Under the pieces are notes generated by a model that worked only from the letters and a program-made list of their open reading frames with translations, made no database searches and was not told where the DNA came from. Shown here piece after piece: positions 7,947 through 15,493 of a stretch of DNA of 22,668 bases (position 1 is its first letter; each line of letters starts with the position of its first letter). The stretch comes from an uncultured Erysipelotrichaceae bacterium. GTDB lineage: Bacteria; Bacillota_I; Bacilli_A; Erysipelotrichales; Erysipelotrichaceae. Location: assembly GCA_937900565.1 (NCBI GenBank), contig CALCFG010000011.1, positions 1 to 22,668 on the forward strand, in the 5' to 3' direction. The position numbers and the translations under genes are program-made.

Positions 7947-7989
7947 GACAACAATTCCATAATTATGGATGGGTTGAACATGTTATACT
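7945..7989 (+). promoter_or_regulatory. Promoter region of cdaA with a perfect 14-bp palindrome
   Basis: An extended -10 element TGTTATACT (7981-7989) lies 23 bp before the cdaA ATG. TTGACA at 7945-7950 is too far upstream to pair with it by the usual spacing. Between them, TCCATAATTATGGA (7956-7969) is a perfect 14-bp palindrome sitting where the -35 contact would be, so it could be an operator. Confidence 0.55.
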
Positions 7990-8012
7990 AGTACAGAATT
8001 AGGAGTTTTATT

Positions 8013-9422
8013 ATGGGATATCAATTAGCATCTATTTTAGAAAATTTGAGAACATATTTAATGTATGGTCTGGATATCGTGATTATCTGGCTATTGGTTT
8101 ATTACCTATTAAAAGTCGTAAAAAATAATTCGCGAACAGCGCAAATCTTTAAAGGAGTTTTAGCTGTTTTGGGCGTTAATATACTTGCTAAGATATTGGG
8201 TTTAAAAACGGTTGCGTGGATTTCCGATATGTTTATTAATTATGGGATTCTTGTCATTATTATTGTTTTCCAACCGGAAATACGAAGTATGTTGGAACGT
8301 TTAGGAAAATCTAATGTATTTTCTCGTATGGCAACATTAAGTGGTAATGAAAAGAATCAAGTGGTGGATATGTTAGTACAATCCGTTGGCTTGTTAAGTC
8401 AAAACCAAGTGGGCGCTTTAATTACGATTGAACAAGGTCAATCGTTGTATGAATTTATTGAAAAAGCAACACCCATTCAAGGTAAAGTGACAGCGGAGTT
8501 GTTAACTTCTATTTTTGTTACATCCACGCCACTTCATGATGGTGCTGTCATTATTGAAGGCGACAAGATTGCCTGTGCGGGTGCTTATTTCCCACCAACC
8601 AGTATGGATTTACCGAATAAATATGGGGCACGACATCGTGCAGCCATTGGCATTAGTGAAGTATCGGATGCCGTAAGTATTTGTGTGTCGGAAGAAACTG
8701 GTCGCATTTCGATTACTGAAAAGGGACGTATTTATAATGTAAACCGAGCGCAATTAAAAGATTACTTATTGCGAGTTATTTGTGGTGATGAAACACAATC
8801 GTCAACTTTTGTATCCAGCGTTAATCCAAGTAATGAATCCAAAGAATATTCAACGAGCAGTAAGAGTGGCTTGCTCAGTAAGATAGCTATCCGTAAACAA
8901 GACGCTCCTAAGAAAAAGCGCAAACCGCGTAAGAAAAAAGTTGAACAGTCGGTGGCTCCAGTTGTTGAGCAAGTGCAAGAAAAGAGCGAAGAAGAAACTT
9001 CGATTAAATTTCCACACCATAAAGTGGACCAAATTAAAGGTTACGATACTTTGCAAAAACAACATAAAGTTACTCCTACCAATGAAACTAAATCCCAACC
9101 TAATGTAAAATCAACGAATAAAGAAGAGAGTAAGCAACCACTAAAGAGTGCTCATATTGAATTCTCTAGTGTTAATGTTAGCCCAATGGGAAGTAATTTA
9201 AAGAAGGAAAATCCCGATAAACAAGAAGATAAGGCAATCGAAGGTGAGTCAAAAGTAAGCGAAGTTAAAGAAAATGCTGACCAATCCAAAAAGATAGAAC
9301 AATTGCTTGAAAAAACTGCATCATTGGATATTTCTAAATTAATGGGTGATGCTTCCATTGATTCCCAAATTAACTTAATTCGAAATACATCGTTAGGTTC
9401 TTCGAAAAAGGAGGATAAGTAA
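8013..9422 (+). CDS. cdaA: Diadenylate cyclase CdaA with long C-terminal extension
   Basis: Membrane-bound synthase making the essential messenger c-di-AMP from two ATP. Three N-terminal membrane helices (about 15-35, 45-63, 72-87) lead into the DAC domain (about 95-258) with the catalytic DGA (176-178, in LHDGAVII) and RHR (207-209, in GARHRAAIG). From about residue 260 the protein continues with roughly 210 residues rich in Lys, Glu, Ser and Asn, including the basic cluster KKKRKPRKKK near 297-306, and no recognisable fold. Ordinary CdaA is about 270 residues. The next gene overlaps by 1 nt and the set cdaA-cdaR-glmM is the conserved operon, so the identity is secure. The extension looks disordered and cytoplasmic. 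Confidence 0.95.
   Translation: MGYQLASILENLRTYLMYGLDIVIIWLLVYYLLKVVKNNSRTAQIFKGVLAVLGVNILAKILGLKTVAWISDMFINYGILVIIIVFQPEIRSMLERLGKSNVFSRMATLSGNEKNQVVDMLVQSVGLLSQNQVGALITIEQGQSLYEFIEKATPIQGKVTAELLTSIFVTSTPLHDGAVIIEGDKIACAGAYFPPTSMDLPNKYGARHRAAIGISEVSDAVSICVSEETGRISITEKGRIYNVNRAQLKDYLLRVICGDETQSSTFVSSVNPSNESKEYSTSSKSGLLSKIAIRKQDAPKKKRKPRKKKVEQSVAPVVEQVQEKSEEETSIKFPHHKVDQIKGYDTLQKQHKVTPTNETKSQPNVKSTNKEESKQPLKSAHIEFSSVNVSPMGSNLKKENPDKQEDKAIEGESKVSEVKENADQSKKIEQLLEKTASLDISKLMGDASIDSQINLIRNTSLGSSKKEDK
9408..9414 (+). promoter_or_regulatory. Strong ribosome-binding site for cdaR inside cdaA
   Basis: AAGGAGG lies at 9408-9414, 7 nt before the ATG at 9422, encoding the last residues of CdaA. It fixes the cdaR start despite the TAATG overlap. 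Confidence 0.8.
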
Positions 9423-10801
9423 TGGCTAAGCAAAAGAAAAAACAAACAGATAATGAAAATTCTATCTTAACCAGCGGAAGTGAAAAAATCAGTAATACTT
9501 ATTCTGCAATCGAAGATAGTGTTTTAAAAGTATTACGTTGGTTATTTGGATTAATGGATCATTTCATCTTTAATGCCAAAAATCAAAAATTAGTTGCATT
9601 ATTTTTAGCGGTTATTTTATTTACTGTTGTTAACTTTGATACGTTTCGTAGTGTTGGCTCTCCAATGGAATACTCCCGTCAAAAAAATAATGTGCAAGTC
9701 AATGTACAATACAATAAACAAGGCTTTGTTGTTGAAGGTATACCAAGTACAGTTACGGTAACGATTAGTGGTAACGCTTCGGCGGTTACCAGTGCATATA
9801 ACTCCAGTGGTTATATTACCGCAAACTTACAAAATCTAACGGAAGGTGAACACACTGTTAAACTCGTACCAGAAGGATTTAGCAGTAGTGTTAAAGTAAC
9901 GGTTGAACCAAATCAAGTCAATATTAGTATTAAAGAAAAAACAAGTAAAGAATTTGACATTGGGTATGATTTTATTAATCAAAGTAAAATGAATTCCATT
10001 TACTCATTAGGAAGTCCAACCTTTGAATCCAGTACTGTATTAGTAACGGGAAGTAAAGATACATTGAATTCAATTGCATTTGTTAAAGCATTGATTGATG
10101 TAACGAACGTAAGTAAAGACTTTGAACAAGACGCCAAATTGGTGGCTTATAATTCCAGTGGTGAAATTGTTAATTGTGAAATGCCTAAATCAACTGTGCA
10201 TGTATCAGTCCCAGTAACTAGTCCTAGTAAGACGGTGCCAATTAGTGTGGAAACTATTGGTCAAGTACCGGATGATAAGGCCATTGAAAGTATTACCTTG
10301 GATTCTTCCACAGTTACAATTTATGCCAGTGAAAGTGTATTGGATGCAATTGAAAATGTTGTGGTAAGTATTGATGCATCCACCATTACTGGGGATACTC
10401 GTTTATTGCGTCCAATTACATTGCCGCAAGGAGTGAATAGTGCTAGTATTAACCAAGTTAATGTTGATGTGACGTTGGGCGATCAAGTAAGTAAAGTTAT
10501 TGAAGGTGTTCCGTTAAACTATCGTAATAATGATAATGGTTATAAAATCAGTGCGGAAGGATTCCAATCTAATGTTGCCGTTACCGTATATGGAACACAA
10601 AGTAATGTGGATTTAATTACTGCTAACGATATAACAGCATATTTGGATTTTAGTGATGTTCAACCGGGTGTGAATGATATTCCAATTCATTTGGAAACTA
10701 CTTCAAGCGCCTATGTACGTTATGTATTAAATCAAGAATCAATTACAGTTAACGTGTTAAGCCAAGAACAAGGCGATACCAATGAAACAACGGAGGGCTA
10801 G
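9422..10801 (+). CDS. cdaR: CdaA regulatory protein CdaR (YbbR-domain protein)
   Basis: Membrane-anchored regulator that binds CdaA and adjusts c-di-AMP synthesis. The 459-aa protein has a polar cytoplasmic N-terminus of about 55 residues, one membrane helix (about 56-72, KLVALFLAVILFTVVNF), and an extracellular region of four successive YbbR-type beta repeats (roughly 85-170, 175-260, 265-350, 355-450). Repeated cues are VTVTISG-like strands and IPL/VPL starts. The N-terminal cytoplasmic segment seems longer than in many CdaR proteins and could meet the CdaA extension. Its position between cdaA and glmM supports the call. Confidence 0.92.
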   Translation: MAKQKKKQTDNENSILTSGSEKISNTYSAIEDSVLKVLRWLFGLMDHFIFNAKNQKLVALFLAVILFTVVNFDTFRSVGSPMEYSRQKNNVQVNVQYNKQGFVVEGIPSTVTVTISGNASAVTSAYNSSGYITANLQNLTEGEHTVKLVPEGFSSSVKVTVEPNQVNISIKEKTSKEFDIGYDFINQSKMNSIYSLGSPTFESSTVLVTGSKDTLNSIAFVKALIDVTNVSKDFEQDAKLVAYNSSGEIVNCEMPKSTVHVSVPVTSPSKTVPISVETIGQVPDDKAIESITLDSSTVTIYASESVLDAIENVVVSIDASTITGDTRLLRPITLPQGVNSASINQVNVDVTLGDQVSKVIEGVPLNYRNNDNGYKISAEGFQSNVAVTVYGTQSNVDLITANDITAYLDFSDVQPGVNDIPIHLETTSSAYVRYVLNQESITVNVLSQEQGDTNETTEG

Positions 10802-10805
10802 TAGA

Positions 10806-12143
10806 ATGGGTAAATATTTTGGAACGGATGGATTTCGTGGCAAAGCTAATGAAACATTAACCGTGGACCATGCAGTGAAAGTTGGTTTATTTTTAGGTCA
10901 TTATTATTCTAAAAATGGTAAACAAACCATATTAATTGGAAAAGATACCCGATTAAGTTCAGATATGTTTGAAAGTGCTTTGGCTGCAGGTATTATGGCA
11001 GGTGGATGTGATGCCTTGCTTTGCGGTGTGTGTCCAACTCCGATGGTTGCTTACTTAGTACGTAGAAATAATTATGCTTGTGGAGCCATGATTAGTGCTT
11101 CCCATAATCCTTTTGCGGATAATGGGATTAAGTTATTTTCACCGATGGGTGAAAAATGCGACCCTAAATTAGAGGAAGAAATTGAACAATATATTGATGG
11201 GAAAATTGACATCGAATTAATGCATGGTGAAGCCATTGGAAATAAAATGTATGATCCAGATTTATTGGAACAATATTGTACATGGGTTGGCCAATGTGTC
11301 GATATTAAACCAAATAATTTAAAAGTTGTTATTGATTGTGCGAATGGCAGTAGCAGTGTTAGTGCCTATAAAGTATTGAAACAGTTGGTTGGGGAAGTGA
11401 TAGGTATTCACTACAAACCGAATGGTTTAAATATTAATACTCACTGTGGTTCAACTCACCCACAAGATTTACAAGAAGCTGTGCTTGCCAATAAAGCGGA
11501 CTTGGGATTTGCTTTTGATGGCGATGCGGATCGATTGATTTGTGTTGATAATCAAGGACGGTTGTTAACCGGTGATCATATGCTACTTATCTTAGGTAAA
11601 TATTTAGATAATAAAGGTGAATTAAATGATCACTGTGTTGTTTCTACTGTTATGGCAAATTTAGGATTTTTCCACGCCTTAAAAGAAAATAACTTAACTT
11701 CAGTTAAAACGGATGTTGGGGATAAATATGTATATGAGCAAATGATCAAGCATCAATATGATTTGGGAGGCGAACAAAGCGGCCACATTATCTTCCGACG
11801 TCAACACACCACAGGAGATGGATTATTAACGGCTTTGCATATGCTAGAGGCATTATTAGCAACGGATAAAACATTGGCGCAATTAGCAGATCAAGTCACC
11901 ATTTACCCGCAAGAATTAATTAACGTTAAAGTCAAAGATAAACATGCAGTGATGGAAGAATCCATTGTTAAACAATGGATTCAAGAAGCTGAAAGTTCAT
12001 TGCAAGGCAATGGCCGTCTATTAGTTCGACCAAGTGGTACTGAACCTTTAGTGCGTGTAATGGCAGAAGCTAAAACAATTGAACAAACGCATGCTTTGGT
12101 AAAAGATTTGGCTGATAAAATTGAAAAAGAGTATGGTATCTAG
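10806..12143 (+). CDS. glmM: Phosphoglucosamine mutase GlmM
   Basis: Interconverts glucosamine 6-phosphate and glucosamine 1-phosphate for UDP-GlcNAc and peptidoglycan; GlmM is also a known partner and inhibitor of CdaA. The start is ATG at 10806, preceded by CGGAGGG (10791-10797) and giving the canonical MGKYFGTDGFRG; an in-frame ATG at 10782 would add eight residues and has no such support. The product is 445 aa. Key sites are the phosphoserine S99 in ISASHNP, the metal loop DGDADR (238-243), the sugar-binding GGEQSGHI, and the phosphate loop RPSGTEP near the C-terminus. Third gene of the conserved operon. Confidence 0.96.
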   Translation: MGKYFGTDGFRGKANETLTVDHAVKVGLFLGHYYSKNGKQTILIGKDTRLSSDMFESALAAGIMAGGCDALLCGVCPTPMVAYLVRRNNYACGAMISASHNPFADNGIKLFSPMGEKCDPKLEEEIEQYIDGKIDIELMHGEAIGNKMYDPDLLEQYCTWVGQCVDIKPNNLKVVIDCANGSSSVSAYKVLKQLVGEVIGIHYKPNGLNINTHCGSTHPQDLQEAVLANKADLGFAFDGDADRLICVDNQGRLLTGDHMLLILGKYLDNKGELNDHCVVSTVMANLGFFHALKENNLTSVKTDVGDKYVYEQMIKHQYDLGGEQSGHIIFRRQHTTGDGLLTALHMLEALLATDKTLAQLADQVTIYPQELINVKVKDKHAVMEESIVKQWIQEAESSLQGNGRLLVRPSGTEPLVRVMAEAKTIEQTHALVKDLADKIEKEYGI

Positions 12144-12156
12144 CCCATACTCTTTT
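12125..12156. terminator. Bidirectional terminator between glmM and the aminotransferase gene
   Basis: AAAAGAGTATGG (12125-12136) pairs with CCATACTCTTTT (12145-12156) around an 8-nt loop. The A and T tracts flank both sides, so it can terminate glmM on plus and the aminotransferase gene on minus. It overlaps the glmM 3' end. Confidence 0.85.
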
Positions 12157-12159
12157 ATG

Positions 12160-13398
12160 TTATGTGTTTAATTCTACGGTTGTTTCTGCAATAGTTGCTA
12201 CTAACTTTTCGATAGTTGGAAGTGTTATCGAACATAGCGCAACACGTAAACCATAATTGACTTTACAAATATAAACATGTTTTTTTACTAATGCATCAAA
12301 TAATTGGTCACGTTTATCATTGTCTGTACATTTTAGGGTAACAAAGAAACCTTCGGTAAACGGATAAGTCTCAATATGATATTGCTTTGCTAATTGCATA
12401 AACGTAGTGGCACGTTGCTTTAATAGATCAATAGCTTTTTGTTTTTCATCTAAGAAAGCTTGTTGGTTATGATTAACTAACCACGTAAAATTAATCATTG
12501 CAGAATTGTTTGGATTGCTCCAATTGGTGCGACAGTATTTACGGAAACTTAAAGAAAGCTCATCGTTAATCTGTTGATTCTTTGTAACAATTAATGCACA
12601 ACCTAGTCGCAAGCCATAGCTTGTGGCTGTTTTCGATATACTGGAGGCAATGATAACTGCCATATTTTCATCGGCCATTTGATTGAAATAGCGCATATAG
12701 TTTTTATGATTTGGTTGATTAAAGCAATAATCAATGTATGCAATATCATTTAATAAACAGACTGGCCCATCTTTACTTAATGCATTAAGTCCATCCATAA
12801 TGGTTTTCCATTCTGAATCTGTTAATGAATAGCCACTTGGATTATGGGCAGGATCATTAATTACAACAAGCAAACGATGTTGTTCGAGCATTATTTGTTT
12901 CGCTTTTGTTAATAAGTCCGAACAATTAAAATGATCACCATCAAAGTTTTGATATTCAATTATGTTAAATTGATTTTGTTGTGCCATTAATGCATAACTT
13001 TCCCATGCTAATTGCGGTAGCAATATGGATTGACCTGCATCTAACATACTGGAAAAAGTAATGGAAATTGCTCCCGAACCTCCGACAGTGGCAATGGGTG
13101 TAATAATGCATTCATTAATTCTATCTTCAACAACCCATTGTTTCATTGCAACATTAAAATCTGGGTTACCAGCAAACCCTGCGGCATAAGCAGCATATTG
13201 TTGGTGCGTTAATTGTTGGTAATGATTAAAGAAGGAATCATACGCTACAAGTTTTCCACTTTCATCATATAATGAACCAATGGTTCCATTTATGACATTG
13301 TCATTACCATTTAAAGCAATATCTTGCTTGCATAAAGCGACTGTAGAAAATACATTATCAATGATTGGTTGTTGATTTGCACTGGATTTTACAAACAT
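12160..13398 (-). CDS. Class I/II PLP-dependent aminotransferase (aspartate/aromatic type)
   Basis: Predicted to transfer an amino group between an amino acid and a 2-oxo acid. The 412-aa protein shows fold-type I landmarks: NGTIGSLYDE (37-46), a GGSGA phosphate-binding turn (106-110), NDPAHNPSGY with the conserved Asn186, LNDIAY with Asp218 and Tyr221, and the Schiff-base Lys256 in SSISKTATSYGLRLG. A C-terminal Arg in LRVALCS fits substrate carboxylate binding. AGAGG about 8 nt before the ATG supports the start. The substrate is not predictable from sequence. It lies downstream of the folT-mazG pair, but a strong hairpin separates them. Confidence 0.88.
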   Translation of the reverse strand: MFVKSSANQQPIIDNVFSTVALCKQDIALNGNDNVINGTIGSLYDESGKLVAYDSFFNHYQQLTHQQYAAYAAGFAGNPDFNVAMKQWVVEDRINECIITPIATVGGSGAISITFSSMLDAGQSILLPQLAWESYALMAQQNQFNIIEYQNFDGDHFNCSDLLTKAKQIMLEQHRLLVVINDPAHNPSGYSLTDSEWKTIMDGLNALSKDGPVCLLNDIAYIDYCFNQPNHKNYMRYFNQMADENMAVIIASSISKTATSYGLRLGCALIVTKNQQINDELSLSFRKYCRTNWSNPNNSAMINFTWLVNHNQQAFLDEKQKAIDLLKQRATTFMQLAKQYHIETYPFTEGFFVTLKCTDNDKRDQLFDALVKKHVYICKVNYGLRVALCSITLPTIEKLVATIAETTVELNT

Positions 13399-13435
13399 AC
13401 TCTTTACCTCTTTTTTTATTTTAAACGTAATACTG

Positions 13436-13474
13436 TTTACAGAAAAGAGTAATACAATTACTCTTTTCTGTAAA
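13436..13474 (-). terminator. 39-nt perfect palindrome, likely terminator of the folT-mazG transcript
   Basis: TTTACAGAAAAGAGTAAT (13436-13453) and its exact complement at 13457-13474 form an 18-bp stem with a 3-nt loop. The 3' arm encodes the last codons and stop of the MazG-like gene. A U tract lies within the stem, which allows intrinsic termination on minus. An additional role as operator for the aminotransferase gene is possible. Confidence 0.65.
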
Positions 13475-13784
13475 TTGATGCTTCAGTGCTAAAACCTTTG
13501 GGATATCGTTTTGCTAATTTATCAATATTTGCGTATAATATTGATTCTAAAGAGACATCTAATCCGTGGGCGGCTTGGGCTAAATACCAGGCAACATCAC
13601 CTAATTCTTTAATTAAAGCTTCCTTATCCAATGGATGATGATGAAATTGCCATTTTTTAATTAAATCAATGACTTCTCCACTTTCACCAGCTAATCCCAT
13701 GGCAGCATTAACTAAGTTTTCTTCTTTTGTTTGTTGATTATCCAATGTGCGCATGGCAAGTTGTGCATATTCATTAATTTCCAT
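13458..13784 (-). CDS. MazG-like nucleotide pyrophosphohydrolase
   Basis: Small all-alpha NTP pyrophosphatase. With the ATG at 13784 it is 108 aa. The MazG metal-binding set is present: E34 and E37 in GLAGESGEVIDLIKK, E60 and D63 in KELGDVAWYL. It lacks the second domain of full MazG, so it belongs to the small MazG-like group acting on (d)NTPs. The frame also offers a GTG at 13796 overlapping the folT TAG, but GTGAGG then sits 7 nt before the ATG as a good Shine-Dalgarno, so I prefer the ATG. It follows folT by 11 nt and should be under the same THF riboswitch. The substrate is unknown. Confidence 0.88.
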   Translation of the reverse strand: MEINEYAQLAMRTLDNQQTKEENLVNAAMGLAGESGEVIDLIKKWQFHHHPLDKEALIKELGDVAWYLAQAAHGLDVSLESILYANIDKLAKRYPKGFSTEASIYRKE

Positions 13785-13795
13785 AACTTGCCTCA

Positions 13796-14362
13796 CTACT
13801 TAATAGTAAATGGTAATAGGGATGCGTCTACCAATTTTTTAGATATTAAAAGTTTTTTAATAAAGCGTAATCCAATAAAAGCAACAGCAGTTTCAATTGG
13901 CCAAAGTATTAAATTTTTTGGTACACGCGTTAATAATGCAGCTTGTAGTGGAACATCATACATAAAATACATTAATAAGGAATTACATATAATGTTGCAT
14001 ACAACATTATTAAATAATTTACAGGCAGCTAATCGTAGCAATGTAATGCGTTTTCCGTGTAACCATACCCAATAACATAGTGTTTGAAATACAGCTAATA
14101 AAGTATATTGAATGGCAAATCCATAAGACCCTGGAAATACAACATAATTTAATATATCTCCTAAGGCAGATGAAATAATGACTAAACGCCAATCAAAAAT
14201 TAAAACTTCGGTCATAATAAATAAAAACGAAAACGATAAGACCAATGATGGCGCCAATGTTATGCGAAATAATCCCGCCATTGTTCTCAACGCGATAAAA
14301 AGGGCTAATAAAGCCAATTGGGTAGTTTGAGAGAGTGATTTGTTGTTAAAAAGCATATCCAT
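13796..14362 (-). CDS. folT: Folate-specific ECF transporter S component FolT
   Basis: Membrane substrate-binding subunit that takes up folate with a shared ECF module encoded elsewhere. The 188-aa product (ATG at 14362) has about six hydrophobic segments: LALLALFIALRTMAGLF, LVLSFSFLFIMTEVLIF and later spans. It also has the family-like RVPKNLILWPIETAVAF stretch near the C-terminus. The frame is open from an ATG at 14413, but that codon abuts the riboswitch and has no ribosome-binding site. AAAGGAAGG (14374-14366) precedes ATGs at 14362 and 14356. The riboswitch makes the folate assignment strong; homology alone would only support an ECF S component. Confidence 0.88.
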   Translation of the reverse strand: MDMLFNNKSLSQTTQLALLALFIALRTMAGLFRITLAPSLVLSFSFLFIMTEVLIFDWRLVIISSALGDILNYVVFPGSYGFAIQYTLLAVFQTLCYWVWLHGKRITLLRLAACKLFNNVVCNIICNSLLMYFMYDVPLQAALLTRVPKNLILWPIETAVAFIGLRFIKKLLISKKLVDASLLPFTIK

Positions 14363-14414
14363 AAACCTTCCTTTCATTCGTGACCATGAATTCGCAAATG
14401 AGTGAGGATTCATG

Positions 14415-14490
14415 GGTATCTTTAATACCGCAAGACACTCTTTTCGTCCTTGACTTCCCGGATCAAGGCACTTAACGCATTAAAGACGCC
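14415..14490 (-). ncRNA. Tetrahydrofolate (THF) riboswitch in the folT leader
   Basis: Read on the minus strand, the leader contains the conserved THF riboswitch words in order. GCGTTAAGTG (14478-14469) is followed by a hairpin closed by CCTTGA/TCAAGG whose loop has GGGAA, then ACGAA, a short hairpin, and GCGGT (14431-14427). An outer helix joins GGCGTCTTTAAT (14490-14479) to ATTAAAGATACC (14426-14415) with one mismatch and one wobble. The loop GGG and the CCC after the outer helix could form the family's pseudoknot. It starts almost at the predicted transcription start. Downstream, TCCT (14408-14405) and CATT (14400-14397) can pair with the AGGA (14372-14369) and AATG (14378-14375) of the folT ribosome-binding region, suggesting translational control. 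Confidence 0.85.
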
Positions 14491-14493
14491 TTT

Positions 14494-14522
14494 GTTATAT
14501 CAAAATATAACATGATTGTAAA
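14494..14522 (-). promoter_or_regulatory. Promoter of the folT-mazG unit
   Basis: On the minus strand, TTTACA (14522-14517), a 17-bp spacer and TATAAC (14499-14494) form a near-consensus sigma-A promoter. Transcription would start at about 14488, the first bases of the riboswitch. Confidence 0.75.
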
Positions 14523-14602
14523 GGTAGTATGTAAAAATAATACTGGCTTTATTGGTTAGCTCAGAACTGATAAAACCTTTAATTAAGTGATCGAAAGTGC
14601 AA

Positions 14603-14632
14603 ATTACAAAACATAGGGATAAGTGTGATAAA
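14603..14632 (+). promoter_or_regulatory. Candidate promoter of the U32/SPOUT operon, possibly leaderless
   Basis: ATTACA (14603-14608), an 18-bp spacer and GATAAA (14627-14632) preceded by TGT (extended -10) end only 9 bp before the ATG at 14642. No Shine-Dalgarno is present in that gap, so the message may have almost no leader. Confidence 0.45.
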
Positions 14633-14641
14633 ATAACGACG

Positions 14642-15493
14642 ATGAAAAAAATAGTATTAATTCATAGTAAGGAACAATTAGTGCATCTATTAGATGCCAA
14701 TATAAAAGATTTTATATTTGGTTTGGATCAGTTCACAGCCATTGGGGTGGGCAAAATAAACCAAACTGTATTTGATGAAATGATTGAGTTATGTCAAACC
14801 AATAATGCCAGTGTTTATGCTTTGGCCAATATTCCCATTCATGAATTTGAATTGGATGCGTTTAAAGCTTTTTTGATGCACTATGATACGTGTGAAGTGA
14901 TCAAATCGTATTTGGTATCTGATTACAGCGCTTTGCAATTTAAACGCGAAGGATTTTTCTGTAAAGATTTAATTTATTCACCAGATACGTTAGTGACTAA
15001 TAGTGCAGATAAACAAACATTTTATGATTTGGGCTATAGTGGTACATGGATTGCTCCGGAGTTAAGCATTGACGAAACAGTAAATTTGTTAGGTAATGAT
15101 ACAAAAGATTTAGTGCAAGTTTTTGGATACATTAAAACAAGCAATAGTAAGCGTCAATTATTGACGAACTATGCCCATCAATTAAATCAAGACTTGCCAA
15201 TCCATAACAATGATCAATTAACTTTAATTGAAGAAACACGAAAACAAAAAATGCCAATCATTGAAAATGATAATGGTACAACGATATTTACAGATTTTGT
15301 TTTGTATGATCCAAAACGGCTAGCACAATTGAAGCAATGTTTAGGAATGGTTTATAGTGCGTTATTTATTGATATCGAAGATATCATTGCTGCTGTCAAT
15401 GACCATGAATTAATTCATAAAGACAATTATATTTTAGATAGTTATTATTGGGAAAGTGAAAGCACGATAAGGAAAGAAGTTAATGAGAAATAA
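14642..15493 (+). CDS. U32-family protein, TrhP1 (YrrN)-like
   Basis: Resembles the smaller partner of the U32 pair that in Bacillus hydroxylates wobble uridine (U34) of tRNAs. With the ATG at 14642 the product is 283 aa; a GTG at 14597 would add residues with no ribosome-binding site. The fold cues are MKKIVLIHSKEQL, a DFIFGLDQFTA strand like the family IGEERF region, and NSKRQLLTNY, which matches the SKRSLxxNY block of YrrN proteins as I remember them. The usual HG and Cys just before that block read FGYIKT here, so a metal or Fe-S site seems absent. It overlaps the larger U32 gene by 11 nt. Gene family likely; exact function inferred from its partner. Confidence 0.7.
   Translation: MKKIVLIHSKEQLVHLLDANIKDFIFGLDQFTAIGVGKINQTVFDEMIELCQTNNASVYALANIPIHEFELDAFKAFLMHYDTCEVIKSYLVSDYSALQFKREGFFCKDLIYSPDTLVTNSADKQTFYDLGYSGTWIAPELSIDETVNLLGNDTKDLVQVFGYIKTSNSKRQLLTNYAHQLNQDLPIHNNDQLTLIEETRKQKMPIIENDNGTTIFTDFVLYDPKRLAQLKQCLGMVYSALFIDIEDIIAAVNDHELIHKDNYILDSYYWESESTIRKEVNEK

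Noticed and set aside
9152..9445. Long open frames on the strand opposite the cdaA tail
   Set aside because: They mirror the biased Lys/Glu codons of the cdaA extension and have no ribosome-binding site or promoter.
10782..10805. Upstream ATG for glmM
   Set aside because: The ATG at 10806 has CGGAGGG at good spacing and gives the canonical MGKYFGTDGFRG start.
14554..14564. GGTTAGCTCAG, resembling a tRNA D-arm
   Set aside because: No acceptor stem, anticodon arm or T-arm can be formed around it; coincidence.
14520..14580. AAAGGT/ACCTTT with internal AGTAT/ATACT as a plus-strand structured RNA
   Set aside because: Short, AT-rich, interrupted helix overlapping the opposite promoter; no supporting motif.
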